Shown here: in pieces, positions 43,394 to 52,267 of the stretch
How the letters are laid out: every line of letters begins with the position of its first letter
Position numbering within the stretch: position 1 is the stretch's first letter
Source: Pelagirhabdus alkalitolerans
Lineage (GTDB): Bacteria; Bacillota; Bacilli; Bacillales; Amphibacillaceae
Direction of reading: 5' to 3'
Assembly (NCBI RefSeq): GCF_900096905.1
Contig: NZ_FMYI01000011.1
Location: 1-63,629 of the forward strand
DNA: 63,629 nucleotides
Notes under the pieces: generated by a model
Seen by the model: the letters and a program-made list of their open reading frames with translations, nothing else
What the model was told of the DNA's origin: nothing
Databases searched by the model: none
Made by a program: the position numbers and the translations under genes

Positions 43394-44272
43394 TTATTGA
43401 TGAATGAAAAGAGCATTTGATAACGTTGCGAATTCTTCCATTGCTAAAGATTCAGCTCTACGTGTTCCGTCAATCCCTGTCTCGCCAAAGATTGATTCGA
43501 TTTTTTCTTTTTCAATCACACCTTTAAAGTGTCGGTTCAAATTATTTCTAAGAGTTTTGCGGCGTTGCACAAACCCTGCTTTTACGATCTCAAAAAAGAA
43601 CGATTCATCTTTAACCTCTACAGGTGGGGTTTGGCGATAATTAAGATGTAATACAGCCGAATCAACATTAGGTTGAGGCATAAAGACCGTTTTAGGGACA
43701 ATAAAAGAAACATGTGCATTAGTGTAGTATTGGACCGCAATCGAAAGAGAACCGTATGCTTTAGAATTCGGCTTTGCAGCCATTCGATCGGCGACTTCTT
43801 TTTGGATCATAACCGTTAAACTATCAAGCGGTAAATCACTCGTTAAAAGAGACATAATAATAGGTGTCGTCACATAATACGGTAGGTTGGCAACGAGCTT
43901 AAGAGCTTGGCCTTCTGAAAATGTTTGTTCAATAATCGTTTTCAGATCGGCTTTTAATACATCTTGGTACACGATTTCAATATTGTCATAATCGGATAAT
44001 GTATCCGATAAAACAGCTTCTAAACGTGAATCAATTTCAAAAGCTAAGACACGCTCAGCATGACGAGCAAGTTGTTCAGTTAGAGCGCCCATACCCGGGC
44101 CAATTTCAATCGCACCTACTTCTTTTGTAATACCTGCCGCTTCTATAATATTCGTCAATGTATTGACATCAATAATAAAGTTTTGACCCAAGCTTTTCTT
44201 AAATGAAAAACCATATTTTTTTAAATAGTAATTGGTTAATGTCGGTGTGGCAATTGCTTTTTCTTTACTCAT
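43394..44272 (-). CDS. ksgA: 16S rRNA dimethyladenosine transferase
   Basis: Dimethylates two adenosines near the 3' end of 16S rRNA. KKSLGQNFIID, SAM-binding EIGPGMGALTEQLA and catalytic NLPYYVTTPI are visible. The start at 44272 (MSKEKAIATP) overlaps the end of rnmV by 8 nt. It has 292 residues and the usual rnmV-ksgA-yabG order. Confidence 0.96.
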   Translation of the reverse strand: MSKEKAIATPTLTNYYLKKYGFSFKKSLGQNFIIDVNTLTNIIEAAGITKEVGAIEIGPGMGALTEQLARHAERVLAFEIDSRLEAVLSDTLSDYDNIEIVYQDVLKADLKTIIEQTFSEGQALKLVANLPYYVTTPIIMSLLTSDLPLDSLTVMIQKEVADRMAAKPNSKAYGSLSIAVQYYTNAHVSFIVPKTVFMPQPNVDSAVLHLNYRQTPPVEVKDESFFFEIVKAGFVQRRKTLRNNLNRHFKGVIEKEKIESIFGETGIDGTRRAESLAMEEFATLSNALFIHQ

Positions 44273-44825
44273 CTTCTTCCTCCTGAATGATCTCATTCAT
44301 GACGCGATCGAATTGTTCCTTTGTAATATGAAACATTTGAAGTCTTTTTAATAATTGTTTACCATTTGCATGACCTATTCTTAGCTCTTTCGTTAAAGCA
44401 TCTCGTCTTGAACTCGCTTTTTTTCCACCGATTAACCCATATTGATATAACATCTCTTTTGTGATCTCAGGTTCTATTTCATGACCTATTTCATACACTT
44501 GTGATAAAGCTTGTCGAATCACATCAAGCGTAGCATGTTCAATCCCAAGACTTTTTTTGTGCTTTTGCTTAGCCTCATTTTTTGTTAAAAAGGCATGCTT
44601 ACAACCTGGAACAGCCTCATCTATGATATGACGAATGCGTTTACCTGGATAATCTGGATCTGTAAAAATAATCACGCCTCTTTTTTGTTTAGCGTGCCTA
44701 ATTTGTTCAAGTATATCATCATTAATGGCTGACCCATTTGTCTCAATCGTATCAGCATCAATTGCTTGTTTAATTTTAGCGGTATCATCTCGTCCTTCAA
44801 CGACGATTATTTCTTTCATTCGCAA
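44265..44825 (-). CDS. rnmV: ribonuclease M5
   Basis: Toprim nuclease that matures 5S rRNA. EIIVVEGRDDTAKIKQAI and IIFTDPDYPGKRIRHIID are the Toprim acidic motifs. I place the start at TTG 44825, exactly 8 nt after GGAGG, giving an N terminus that aligns with B. subtilis RnmV; ATG 44819 and ATG 44846 are alternatives. It has 186 residues. Confidence 0.94.
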   Translation of the reverse strand: MRMKEIIVVEGRDDTAKIKQAIDADTIETNGSAINDDILEQIRHAKQKRGVIIFTDPDYPGKRIRHIIDEAVPGCKHAFLTKNEAKQKHKKSLGIEHATLDVIRQALSQVYEIGHEIEPEITKEMLYQYGLIGGKKASSRRDALTKELRIGHANGKQLLKRLQMFHITKEQFDRVMNEIIQEEEDE

Positions 44826-44898
44826 ATGCTCATCCTCCAAACTCATACTTCTGTCTATTATAATACAAGTTCATTCATTACTAAAGAAACGAATGAAT

Positions 44899-44933
44899 TA
44901 AAAAACTTGCAGGCACTTAGAGCACCTGCAAGG
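44899..44933 (-). terminator. yabE terminator
   Basis: CTTGCAGG...CCTGCAAG stem followed on the minus strand by six T residues, between yabE and rnmV. Confidence 0.9.
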
Positions 44934-44948
44934 ATCTGTCTCTTTATA

Positions 44949-46157
44949 TTAGTCAACGATCTGAACTTCCACTGTTTGACGACCGAATCGATTGGCTTCT
45001 GCATTTGATCTCATATGCAAATCAATTTTATTTCCTTGAATTGCACCACCTGTATCACGTGCTACTGCATAGCCGTAGCCTTCAACATAAACTCTTGTTC
45101 CTAGTGGAATCACACTTGGGTCAACTGCGACGACACCATCTGGATTTTCTTTTAAGTTGTATCCTGTTGCTGTACGACCTCTACCATCACATGTAGCACA
45201 ATTCCAATTATAAGCTGTCGCTTCCATTGTCATCGTGTTTCCTGAAGAAGGAGCCTCGTCATTTGATGATGAGCCACCACGTGAAACCGTTTCTTGTACA
45301 GGCTGTGTACCTACTGCAATAACACGTTCCTCTGCTTCTTCTTTAACGTCTTCACTGACAAGTTCACGGTCAACTTCCTCACCGTTTTCAATACGGATAA
45401 GGTATTCTTTTTCAACTGTACCTTCTGAGCCTGATTCCACGACTTCTTCTGTTCCCTCTTCTAAAGAATCATCGTTACGTCTTACGGTTGAGAAGTCAAT
45501 GCTTTCTTCAACAACTTCTGATTCTTCTTCTACTCGTGTAATTGAAATCGTTAGATCTTGATCAAGTGATTCATCTAATCCTGGCTCTACTTCATCTAAT
45601 TCATCTAATTCAATTTCCTCTGTTTCTAATAAATCTTCAACTGTCTCTTCAGTTGTCCAATAATTTTCTTCTTCACCTGCATCTTCTACTGTGATCTCAA
45701 TCGCATAGTCAATGGTAATCTCTAAGTCCTCTTCAATTGACTCATCAAGATCGACGTTAACCTCGTCGTGATCTTCTACTTCTAGAGCTATTTCATTAAG
45801 AAAGTCTTCGACTGTGTCTTCAGTTGTATAATGACTACTTTGTTCATCATCAACAACTAACGTAACGGATTTTGCTTCTTGATAAACAATTTCCATTTCT
45901 GATTCAATTTCATCTTCTAATGTATGACTCAATTCATCGTGTTCGCTTATCTCTATATCTAACTCTGTTAATAATTCTTCAACAGTGTTTGCGTGTGTAA
46001 CGACTGTTTCAGTCTCTTCATTATGCGTGAATTGAACTTCAGCTTTTGTCGCTTCAAATGCAACAAAACCAGCTACGATAACAAATGCAAAAGCGGCTGC
46101 AATCGACATTGTCCATTTACTTTTTAATACTGGCAATAGCTTCGTTTTTAAATTCAT
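44949..46157 (-). CDS. yabE: cell wall-binding 3D/G5/DUF348 protein YabE (Rpf-like)
   Basis: Probable exported wall hydrolase related to resuscitation-promoting factors. One N-terminal membrane segment (about 15-35), three DUF348 repeats (about 40-205, each with a TxEETVEDLL-like core), a G5 domain (about 230-290) and a C-terminal 3D domain (about 310-402) with the Asp motif RDTGGAIQGNKIDLH. It is highly acidic. It has 402 residues and a perfect sigma-A promoter. Confidence 0.93.
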   Translation of the reverse strand: MNLKTKLLPVLKSKWTMSIAAAFAFVIVAGFVAFEATKAEVQFTHNEETETVVTHANTVEELLTELDIEISEHDELSHTLEDEIESEMEIVYQEAKSVTLVVDDEQSSHYTTEDTVEDFLNEIALEVEDHDEVNVDLDESIEEDLEITIDYAIEITVEDAGEEENYWTTEETVEDLLETEEIELDELDEVEPGLDESLDQDLTISITRVEEESEVVEESIDFSTVRRNDDSLEEGTEEVVESGSEGTVEKEYLIRIENGEEVDRELVSEDVKEEAEERVIAVGTQPVQETVSRGGSSSNDEAPSSGNTMTMEATAYNWNCATCDGRGRTATGYNLKENPDGVVAVDPSVIPLGTRVYVEGYGYAVARDTGGAIQGNKIDLHMRSNAEANRFGRQTVEVQIVD

Positions 46158-46190
46158 GCGTATTTGCCTCCTTTTTCATCGTGCCAATGT

Positions 46191-46219
46191 ATTATATATA
46201 CTGAGAAAAAGGATGTCAA
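46191..46219 (-). promoter_or_regulatory. yabE promoter
   Basis: The minus strand reads TTGACA (46219-46214), 17 bp, TATAAT (46196-46191): full consensus, about 34 bp before the start codon. Confidence 0.85.
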
Positions 46220-46361
46220 ACCGCTCATTTTCGATTATTACGTCCTAAAACACTGTCATATCAACATCCATATAGACATAGGGGTACCTTGTTGCACATT
46301 CATTAAGAAATGGTTACAACTCGCACTTTTCGTTACACAACCGTAACATAGAACGATTGGA

Positions 46362-47135
46362 CTACTTTTTCATTCGGTAAAATAGGCGCATCGCATTCCG
46401 AGTGGTTGCCTCATCAAGCTCTTGACGCGTAATATTTCGTAGTGATGCAATTTGATCTGCAACTAAAGTGACATAACTCGGCTCATTTCTTTTTCCTCGA
46501 TTAGGATGGGGCGCTAGAAATGGACAATCTGTTTCGACTAATAGGCGATCAATTGGCACTTCTTTAGCGACTTCCTTTGGCATTGTTGCATTCTTAAAGG
46601 TAACAGGGCCCCCTAGAGAAATATAGAAATCCATGTCTAGTGCTGCTTGAATGTAATCAACAGAATCGTTATAACAATGCATGATACCACCGACTTCATT
46701 TGCATTCTCTTCTTGTAAGATGTGAATAATATCTTCCGTTGCCTCACGATTATGCACTATAATCGGTAAGTTCACATCTTTTGCAAGTTGAATTTGCTTT
46801 TTAAAAACCTCTTTTTGTACAGCTTTCGGTGACTTATCCCAATGATAATCAAGACCTGTCTCACCAATCGCGACCACTTTTTCATGTTGAGAAAGCTCTT
46901 TTAGCCACTCATATTCTTGATCAGTAAAATCAATCGCATCAACCGGGTGCCAACCAACGGCCGCATATATAAATGAATACGCCTCAGCAAGTTCAATCGC
47001 CTTTGGGATCGTCTCGTGATCAAAACCAACGACTACCATTCGTTCTACACCCGCTTCTAGCGCTCGGTCAATCACGTCTTCGCGATCTTCATCAAAATGC
47101 TCCACATTTAAATGGACATGTGTATCGATTAACAT
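46362..47135 (-). CDS. yabD: TatD family deoxyribonuclease (YabD)
   Basis: Metal-dependent hydrolase of the TatD family. IDTHVHL at the N terminus, AAVGWHP near 62, GETGLDYHWD near 92, VHNREA and HCYN, and the late VETDCPFLAPHPNRGKRNEP are the metal-site blocks. It has 257 residues. It lies between metS and yabE as in B. subtilis. Confidence 0.95.
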   Translation of the reverse strand: MLIDTHVHLNVEHFDEDREDVIDRALEAGVERMVVVGFDHETIPKAIELAEAYSFIYAAVGWHPVDAIDFTDQEYEWLKELSQHEKVVAIGETGLDYHWDKSPKAVQKEVFKKQIQLAKDVNLPIIVHNREATEDIIHILQEENANEVGGIMHCYNDSVDYIQAALDMDFYISLGGPVTFKNATMPKEVAKEVPIDRLLVETDCPFLAPHPNRGKRNEPSYVTLVADQIASLRNITRQELDEATTRNAMRLFYRMKK

Positions 47136-47166
47136 TTAATCTCCTCCTCGAATTGAACTAAACAGA

Positions 47167-47232
47167 CAAAAAACTATTGTGCCTAGCAGGGCATAAATGT
47201 CTATACCCTGCTTGTTAGCAAACAATAGTCTT
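47167..47232 (-). terminator. metS terminator
   Basis: Long hairpin with outer arms AAACTATTGT/ACAATAGT and inner GCAGGG/CCCTGC, ending in TTTTTT on the minus strand. Confidence 0.85.
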
Positions 47233-47247
47233 AAGAAAAATATATTC

Positions 47248-49197
47248 TTACTTAACAACCGATCCATTCGGCATGTTCGGATCTTGGACAGTCGTAAGAG
47301 ACAGATTACCATCTGCATCTTCCCCTGTTAAAATCATTCCTTGTGACAATTCACCGCGTAATTTAACCGGTTTTAGATTGGCAACACAAATCACTTTCTT
47401 ACCGACTAAATCCTCTGGTGCGTAGTGTTGACTAATACCAGAAATAATTTGACGTTTTTCCATACCTAAATCAACATAAATTTTTAGCAATTTATCAGCC
47501 TTTTTCATTTTTTCAGCTTTAATGATTTCTGCTACACGTAAATCTAGATTGATAAAATCATCGTACTGAATTTCTTCTTTAATCGGCTCTGTATCTTGTG
47601 TCTTTTCTGGAGCTGGCTTTTTCATCATATCTTTAATTGTTTGGGTTTCTTCTTCAACATCTAGACGCGGGAAGATTGGCGCTTCTTTTTTCACTAAAGT
47701 GCCTTTTTTAATCACATCTGTTTTCAATAAGCTTTCCCATGTCTTATCCTCTTCACTCGTTACACCGAGTTGAGTGAAGATTGCTTTTGGTGATTCTGTT
47801 AAGAATGGTTGTAATAGAACAGCAATTCGTCTTAGGGCGTCAGCTAGATGAGCCATCACATTACCTAAGCGGTCTTTAGAACTTTCGTCTTTTGCTAATA
47901 TCCATGGCGCTGTTTCATCAATATACTTATTCGTACGACTAATATATTGCCAAATCGTTGACAGCGCAATACTAAATTCCATATTTTCCATCGCTTGTTC
48001 TACTTTTTCGACTGTGTCAGTTGCCATTTGCTCAAGCTGTTGATCATATTCATCTTCTGCACCATTAAAGGCTGGCATTTCACCGTCGAAATATTTATCA
48101 ATCATCGCAACAGTACGATTGAGTAAGTTTCCTAAATCGTTCGCTAAATCATAGTTCACACGCTCGACGAATCCTTCAGGTGTAAAGACACCATCTGATC
48201 CAAACGGCACTTCTCTTAATAAGTAATAGCGCAATGCATCCAAGCCATAACGATCTGTCAGTGAAATCGGATCAACGACATTCCCTTTTGATTTCGACAT
48301 TTTACCGTCTTTCATTAATATCCATCCGTGAGCAAATACTTGTTTAGGTAACGGCAGGTCAAGTGCCATTAACATGATTGGCCAATAAATCGTATGGAAA
48401 CGAACAATCTCTTTACTCATCAAATGGACATCTGCCGGCCAGTATTTTTGGAAATCTGAATCATCGTCACTACCATAGCCAAGAGCCGTGATGTAGTTAC
48501 TTAGCGCATCAATCCAAACGTAAATGACATGCTTCGGATCACCTGGAACTTTGACGCCCCAATCAAATGTTGTACGAGATACTGCTAAGTCTTCTAAACC
48601 GGGTTTTATAAAATTATTAATCATTTCGTTTTTACGACTCTCAGGTTGAATGAAGTGAGGATTTGCTTCATAAAATTCAAGCAATTGATCTACGTATTTA
48701 CTCATTTTAAAGAAATACGACTCTTCTTTCACTTTATCAACAGGCCCACCGCAATCTGGGCAATTACCTGATTCAAGTTGACGCTCTGTAAAGAATGATT
48801 CACACGATGTACAGTACCAACCTTCATATTCATCTAAATAAATATCACCTTGGTCAAGTAACTGTTTAAAGATTTTTTCAACAACGTCTTTATGTCGTTT
48901 TTCAGTTGTTCGGATAAAATCACCGTATGAAATATCAAGCTTATCCCAAAGTGTTTTAATACCACTTACAATCTCATCGACATAAGCTTGAGGTTCAACA
49001 CCCGCTTCATCTGCTTTTTTCTGTATTTTTTGACCGTGTTCATCCGTACCTGTTAAATACATAACATCATAACCGCGCAAGCGTTTATAGCGTGCCATCG
49101 CATCGCCCGCAACCGTTGTATAGGCATGGCCTATGTGCAAGTTACCACTTGGGTAATAAATTGGGGTGGTAATATAAAAAGTTTTCTTATCCGTCAT
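47248..49197 (-). CDS. metS: methionyl-tRNA synthetase
   Basis: Class I synthetase of 649 residues. HIGH motif as GNLHIGHAYTTVAGD, zinc ribbon CTSC...CPDC near 127-145, KMSKS in DGKMSKSKGNVVD near 300, anticodon domain, and a C-terminal tRNA-binding (EMAP-like) domain from about 545 (DFINLDLRVAEI). No T-box or S-box could be recognised in the leader. Confidence 0.97.
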   Translation of the reverse strand: MTDKKTFYITTPIYYPSGNLHIGHAYTTVAGDAMARYKRLRGYDVMYLTGTDEHGQKIQKKADEAGVEPQAYVDEIVSGIKTLWDKLDISYGDFIRTTEKRHKDVVEKIFKQLLDQGDIYLDEYEGWYCTSCESFFTERQLESGNCPDCGGPVDKVKEESYFFKMSKYVDQLLEFYEANPHFIQPESRKNEMINNFIKPGLEDLAVSRTTFDWGVKVPGDPKHVIYVWIDALSNYITALGYGSDDDSDFQKYWPADVHLMSKEIVRFHTIYWPIMLMALDLPLPKQVFAHGWILMKDGKMSKSKGNVVDPISLTDRYGLDALRYYLLREVPFGSDGVFTPEGFVERVNYDLANDLGNLLNRTVAMIDKYFDGEMPAFNGAEDEYDQQLEQMATDTVEKVEQAMENMEFSIALSTIWQYISRTNKYIDETAPWILAKDESSKDRLGNVMAHLADALRRIAVLLQPFLTESPKAIFTQLGVTSEEDKTWESLLKTDVIKKGTLVKKEAPIFPRLDVEEETQTIKDMMKKPAPEKTQDTEPIKEEIQYDDFINLDLRVAEIIKAEKMKKADKLLKIYVDLGMEKRQIISGISQHYAPEDLVGKKVICVANLKPVKLRGELSQGMILTGEDADGNLSLTTVQDPNMPNGSVVK

Positions 49198-49507
49198 TTC
49201 AATTCCTCCTTCAATTCTGTATATCTAGATCCCCATTGATCGAATAGACCTCATTATAAAAATCATTTCTCTTCATTGTAGCGTTTTTAGCGTTATTTTT
49301 CCATGTTTATCTGTTGATTTCTTCACCACCATTTGTTTTCATTTTTTCCAAACGGGAAAATATTTAGTCAGTAAGCATCGTTTGATTAAAAAGATATTCT
49401 GTATGATTGTTTTTTTATTTTTAAGACAAAATATTTCTATATAGCGTATTCAACTGAATAATATGGATTTATTTTTCCTTGAAACAACTTTTTTTGGAAT
49501 TTTTTAA

Positions 49508-49536
49508 TTGACACTTATAGAAATAACTGGTACATT
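49508..49536 (+). promoter_or_regulatory. abrB promoter
   Basis: TTGACA (49508-49513), 17 bp, TACATT (49531-49536), about 50 bp before the start codon. Confidence 0.8.
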
Positions 49537-49548
49537 CTACTTAGGTAT

Positions 49549-49565
49549 TGTCGAAATATGCCGAA
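49549..49565 (+). promoter_or_regulatory. tandem Spo0A boxes at abrB
   Basis: TGTCGAA (49549-49555) and TGCCGAA (49559-49565), 10 bp apart on the same strand, at about +7 to +23 from the predicted start point. B. subtilis abrB is repressed by Spo0A~P at tandem boxes just downstream of its promoter. Confidence 0.75.
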
Positions 49566-49588
49566 ATTATTTTAAAGGGGAGAACAAA

Positions 49589-49870
49589 ATGAAATCTACA
49601 GGTATTGTACGTAAGGTTGATGAACTTGGACGTGTCGTGATTCCAATCGAATTACGTCGCACACTCGGAATCGCTGAAAAAGATGCTTTAGAAATTTATG
49701 TAGACGATGAGCGCATCATCTTACAGAAATATAAGCCAAGCATGACGTGCCAAGTTACTGGTGAAATTTCAGATCATAACTTATCACTTGCTGATGGTAA
49801 ATTAGTTCTGAGCCCAGAAGGCGCAAAAGAACTCGTAAAAGAAATTAACCAGTCATTAGAAGACAAATAA
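49589..49870 (+). CDS. abrB: transition state regulator AbrB
   Basis: DNA-binding repressor of post-exponential genes. N-terminal swapped-hairpin domain MKSTGIVRKVDELGRVVIPI and a C-terminal multimerisation part. The start at 49589 follows AAGGGGAG; the frame extends upstream but without support. It has 93 residues. It stands alone on the plus strand between metS and rsmI, as in B. subtilis. Confidence 0.96.
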   Translation: MKSTGIVRKVDELGRVVIPIELRRTLGIAEKDALEIYVDDERIILQKYKPSMTCQVTGEISDHNLSLADGKLVLSPEGAKELVKEINQSLEDK

Positions 49871-49881
49871 GTAGCATCGCT

Positions 49882-49924
49882 AAAAAAGAGAGCGCCATCA
49901 ACATTTTTGATGGCGCTCTCTTTT
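49882..49924. terminator. bidirectional terminator between abrB and rsmI
   Basis: AAAAAAGAGAGCGCCATCA paired with TGATGGCGCTCTCTTTT; T-tails on both strands between convergent genes. Confidence 0.93.
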
Positions 49925-49935
49925 GATTTCTTTTC

Positions 49936-50796
49936 CTAATCAATATGATAATGCTGATAGATCTCACGTTTTGCAACATTACGATCTTTGGCCACTTGTT
50001 TAATTGCAACTTTTGACGAAACATCATCACGGTTCATGTACGTTTCCACGTGCTCTTTCACTGAAAGCACCTTCCACCACTCATCTTCTTCTGAGGTATC
50101 CGGTTGACCACCTTCAATGACAATGCAAAATTCACCTTTAATGACACCTGTTTCCATCCAATCAAGCGCCTCTGATAAAGTGCCTCTGATATACTCTTCG
50201 AATCGCTTTGTCAGTTCTCTGGCTAAAGCGACGTTCCGATCACCTAACTCTTTGTGTAAAAGCATCAATGTTTCTTTCACACGATATGGAGATTCATAAA
50301 GAATGATCGTTGAGGGTTGCTTTTTTAATAGCTCAATAGCGGCTTTTTTTTCTTTATTCTTTCTCGGAAGAAAGCCGTAGAAATAAAATTGATCTGTATT
50401 TAAACCAGATCCAACAAGCGCTGTTAAAGCAGCATTCGCTCCAGGCAACACAACGACATGATAATTAGCCGCAATCGCCTCTTTAATGAGCACCTCACCA
50501 GGGTCACTAATCCCTGGCATACCAGCATCACTCACAAGAGCAATTGATTTGCCTTCACTTAATTGTTCAATCAAATAATCCGTTCGCTTTTTGTCACTAT
50601 GTTCATGATAACTAATGATGCGTGTCGTTATATTAAAATGATTTAATAACTTCTGAGTATTACGTGTATCTTCTGCCGCTATGACATCTACTTCTTTAAG
50701 GGTATTCAGCGCGCGAATCGTTAAATCATCCAAATTACCAATTGGAGTAGGAACGACATATAATGTTCCGTTTTCTTTTGTACTGCGATCAGTCAC
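49936..50796 (-). CDS. rsmI: 16S rRNA (cytidine1402-2'-O)-methyltransferase
   Basis: SAM-dependent tetrapyrrole-methylase-fold enzyme. TLYVVPTPIGNLDDLT, IAAEDTRNTQKLLN, SDAGMPGISDPG and YESPYRVKETL are family blocks. It has 286 residues and overlaps yazA by 8 nt. B. subtilis yabC. Confidence 0.95.
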   Translation of the reverse strand: MTDRSTKENGTLYVVPTPIGNLDDLTIRALNTLKEVDVIAAEDTRNTQKLLNHFNITTRIISYHEHSDKKRTDYLIEQLSEGKSIALVSDAGMPGISDPGEVLIKEAIAANYHVVVLPGANAALTALVGSGLNTDQFYFYGFLPRKNKEKKAAIELLKKQPSTIILYESPYRVKETLMLLHKELGDRNVALARELTKRFEEYIRGTLSEALDWMETGVIKGEFCIVIEGGQPDTSEEDEWWKVLSVKEHVETYMNRDDVSSKVAIKQVAKDRNVAKREIYQHYHID

Positions 50797-51058
50797 TTTT
50801 TTTCACCTCGTTTTGGTCAATAAGCGCCATTTTTTGTTGTTTCGATAATTGTTTAATTTGATACTCTCGTCTTAACGCTTCCGATTTACTTTCGCATGCT
50901 TCCACATAACAAAGTTGAAAGGGGCCACGACCTCGTGTATATTTAGCCCCCTTATTCGATTCATGCATTTTAAGTCGATGCTCAACATTCGTTGTATATC
51001 CTGTGTAATAAGAACGATCCTTACACTTCAAGATATAAACATAATGGTTAGAACACAA
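50789..51058 (-). CDS. yazA: GIY-YIG nuclease family protein YazA
   Basis: Small single-domain protein of 89 residues: YVYILKCKDRSYYTGYT carries the GIY-YIG-like tyrosines and RGPFQLCYVEACESKSEALRRE the rest of the fold. Function unknown. Start is TTG 51058 with GAGGAG upstream inside trmN6; overlaps both neighbours. Confidence 0.9.
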   Translation of the reverse strand: MCSNHYVYILKCKDRSYYTGYTTNVEHRLKMHESNKGAKYTRGRGPFQLCYVEACESKSEALRREYQIKQLSKQQKMALIDQNEVKKSD

Positions 51059-51785
51059 GCTGTCTCAACTCCTCAGTATAACTGCCATCTGAATTGAACA
51101 CATATAACGGGTCCAGTAATTTCACATCAGGACGGCCATCCCGAATTGCTTCTACTAATAAAATATTCGCCTCTTTACCCTTTTTAGGATAGACAAATTG
51201 TATGCGTTTCGGCTCCAATTTATAAAAACGCATCAACGTTAAAAGGTCAACAAGGCGATTAGGCCGATGAACAATAGCCACTTTTCCACCTGATTTAACA
51301 AGCTTACTCGTTGTCTCAATCACTTCTTCTAAATTCACAAACAACTCATGCCTTGCAATTGTTAAGTGATCATTTTTGTTTAAGTGGTCTTGACTGTTCG
51401 TTTGAAAATAGGGCGGGTTCACTGTTACCAAATCAAATTTATCATTGCCAATTTGTTTTGGCATATTTTTCAGATCATCATGAATCATATGAATCTGTGC
51501 TTCTTTTTGATTAAGCGTGACACTTCTTTTGGCCATATCGTATAAGCGCTCTTGAATCTCAACACCTGTAATCGGAACAGAAGACGCTCGACTTAACATA
51601 AGAGGGATAACCCCATTACCCGTACATAAATCGATGATCTTCCCACGCTTTAAAGGAACCGAAGCAAAGCGAGCCAGTAACACCGCATCGATCGAATAAG
51701 AAAAAACACACTCACTCTGTATAATTTTCATCGTTTGATCCGTAAACAAATCATCTAACCGTTCGTCATCTCGTAATAAAACCAT
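51048..51785 (-). CDS. trmN6: tRNA1(Val) adenine N6-methyltransferase (YabB/TrmN6)
   Basis: SAM-dependent methyltransferase. SAM loop IIDLCTGNGVIPL near residue 52 and catalytic VTVNPPYFQ near 115, typical of N6-adenine enzymes. It has 245 residues. Order yabA-trmN6-yazA-rsmI matches B. subtilis. Confidence 0.92.
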   Translation of the reverse strand: MVLLRDDERLDDLFTDQTMKIIQSECVFSYSIDAVLLARFASVPLKRGKIIDLCTGNGVIPLMLSRASSVPITGVEIQERLYDMAKRSVTLNQKEAQIHMIHDDLKNMPKQIGNDKFDLVTVNPPYFQTNSQDHLNKNDHLTIARHELFVNLEEVIETTSKLVKSGGKVAIVHRPNRLVDLLTLMRFYKLEPKRIQFVYPKKGKEANILLVEAIRDGRPDVKLLDPLYVFNSDGSYTEELRQLVF

Positions 51786-51815
51786 ACCACTAACCTCTTT
51801 CTACTCCCAATCGCT

Positions 51816-51862
51816 AAAAGGCTGTCAATTTGAGTCATCATTACTCAAATAAACAGCCTTAA
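51816..51862 (-). terminator. yabA terminator
   Basis: AAGGCTGT and ATTTGAGT arms pair with ACTCAAAT and ACAGCCTT, with TTTT on the minus strand. Confidence 0.85.
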
Positions 51863-51875
51863 CCTTTACGATATG

Positions 51876-52232
51876 CTATTGTTTTGGTTTATTTAAAAAC
51901 AACAAGCAAAATAAACAATCTTCGTTCTCTCTAGGGCTGCCAAAATGTACATTACAAATATGGAAACCTTCTTCGTATAACCGAGCTAAATTGTCATAAC
52001 CTTCACCGATCTCGCCATCACCGTCAGCTTGATTTTCTTTCGTTTCATTTTCAGAACCTACCGATTGATCTAAGCGTTGACGCAAATGATGGTTTTCATG
52101 TGACAATCGATGATTTTCTTCAAGAATTTCACTCAAATGCTTCTTTATATCACCTAATTGCTGATACAGTTGACCAATCTGCTCTTCCATGTCTGACACT
52201 TGTTCAAACACCGCTTTTTTTTCCATATCCAT
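51876..52232 (-). CDS. yabA: replication initiation control protein YabA
   Basis: Negative regulator of DnaA that also binds DnaN. N-terminal coiled coil (about 5-60) and C-terminal zinc motif with HICNVHFG and CLFC. It has 118 residues. Start 52232 is 8 nt after GAGGTG. Confidence 0.94.
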   Translation of the reverse strand: MDMEKKAVFEQVSDMEEQIGQLYQQLGDIKKHLSEILEENHRLSHENHHLRQRLDQSVGSENETKENQADGDGEIGEGYDNLARLYEEGFHICNVHFGSPRENEDCLFCLLFLNKPKQ

Positions 52233-52267
52233 GTCACCACCACCTCACCATTCGATCATTCGTGCCT

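Larger units (their letters stand above)
49198..49588. promoter_or_regulatory. divergent region between metS and abrB
   Basis: A/T-rich 390-bp gap. The right part holds the abrB promoter and Spo0A boxes. The left part should contain the metS promoter; TACAAT on the minus strand near 49280 is a possible -10 with no good -35. No gene is seen. Confidence 0.5.

Noticed and set aside
45235..45561. Plus-strand serine-rich open frame of 108 codons
   Set aside because: It is the antisense shadow of the acidic repeats of yabE; the serine bias arises from the complement of glutamate and aspartate codons.
45601..46021. Direct repeats in yabE suggesting a mobile or recombining element
   Set aside because: They are the protein-level DUF348 repeats normal for this family, not DNA repeats of a mobile element.
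49198..49507. Possible T-box or S-box riboswitch upstream of metS
   Set aside because: No T-box sequence, specifier stem or terminator/antiterminator pair could be recognised in this A/T-rich gap.
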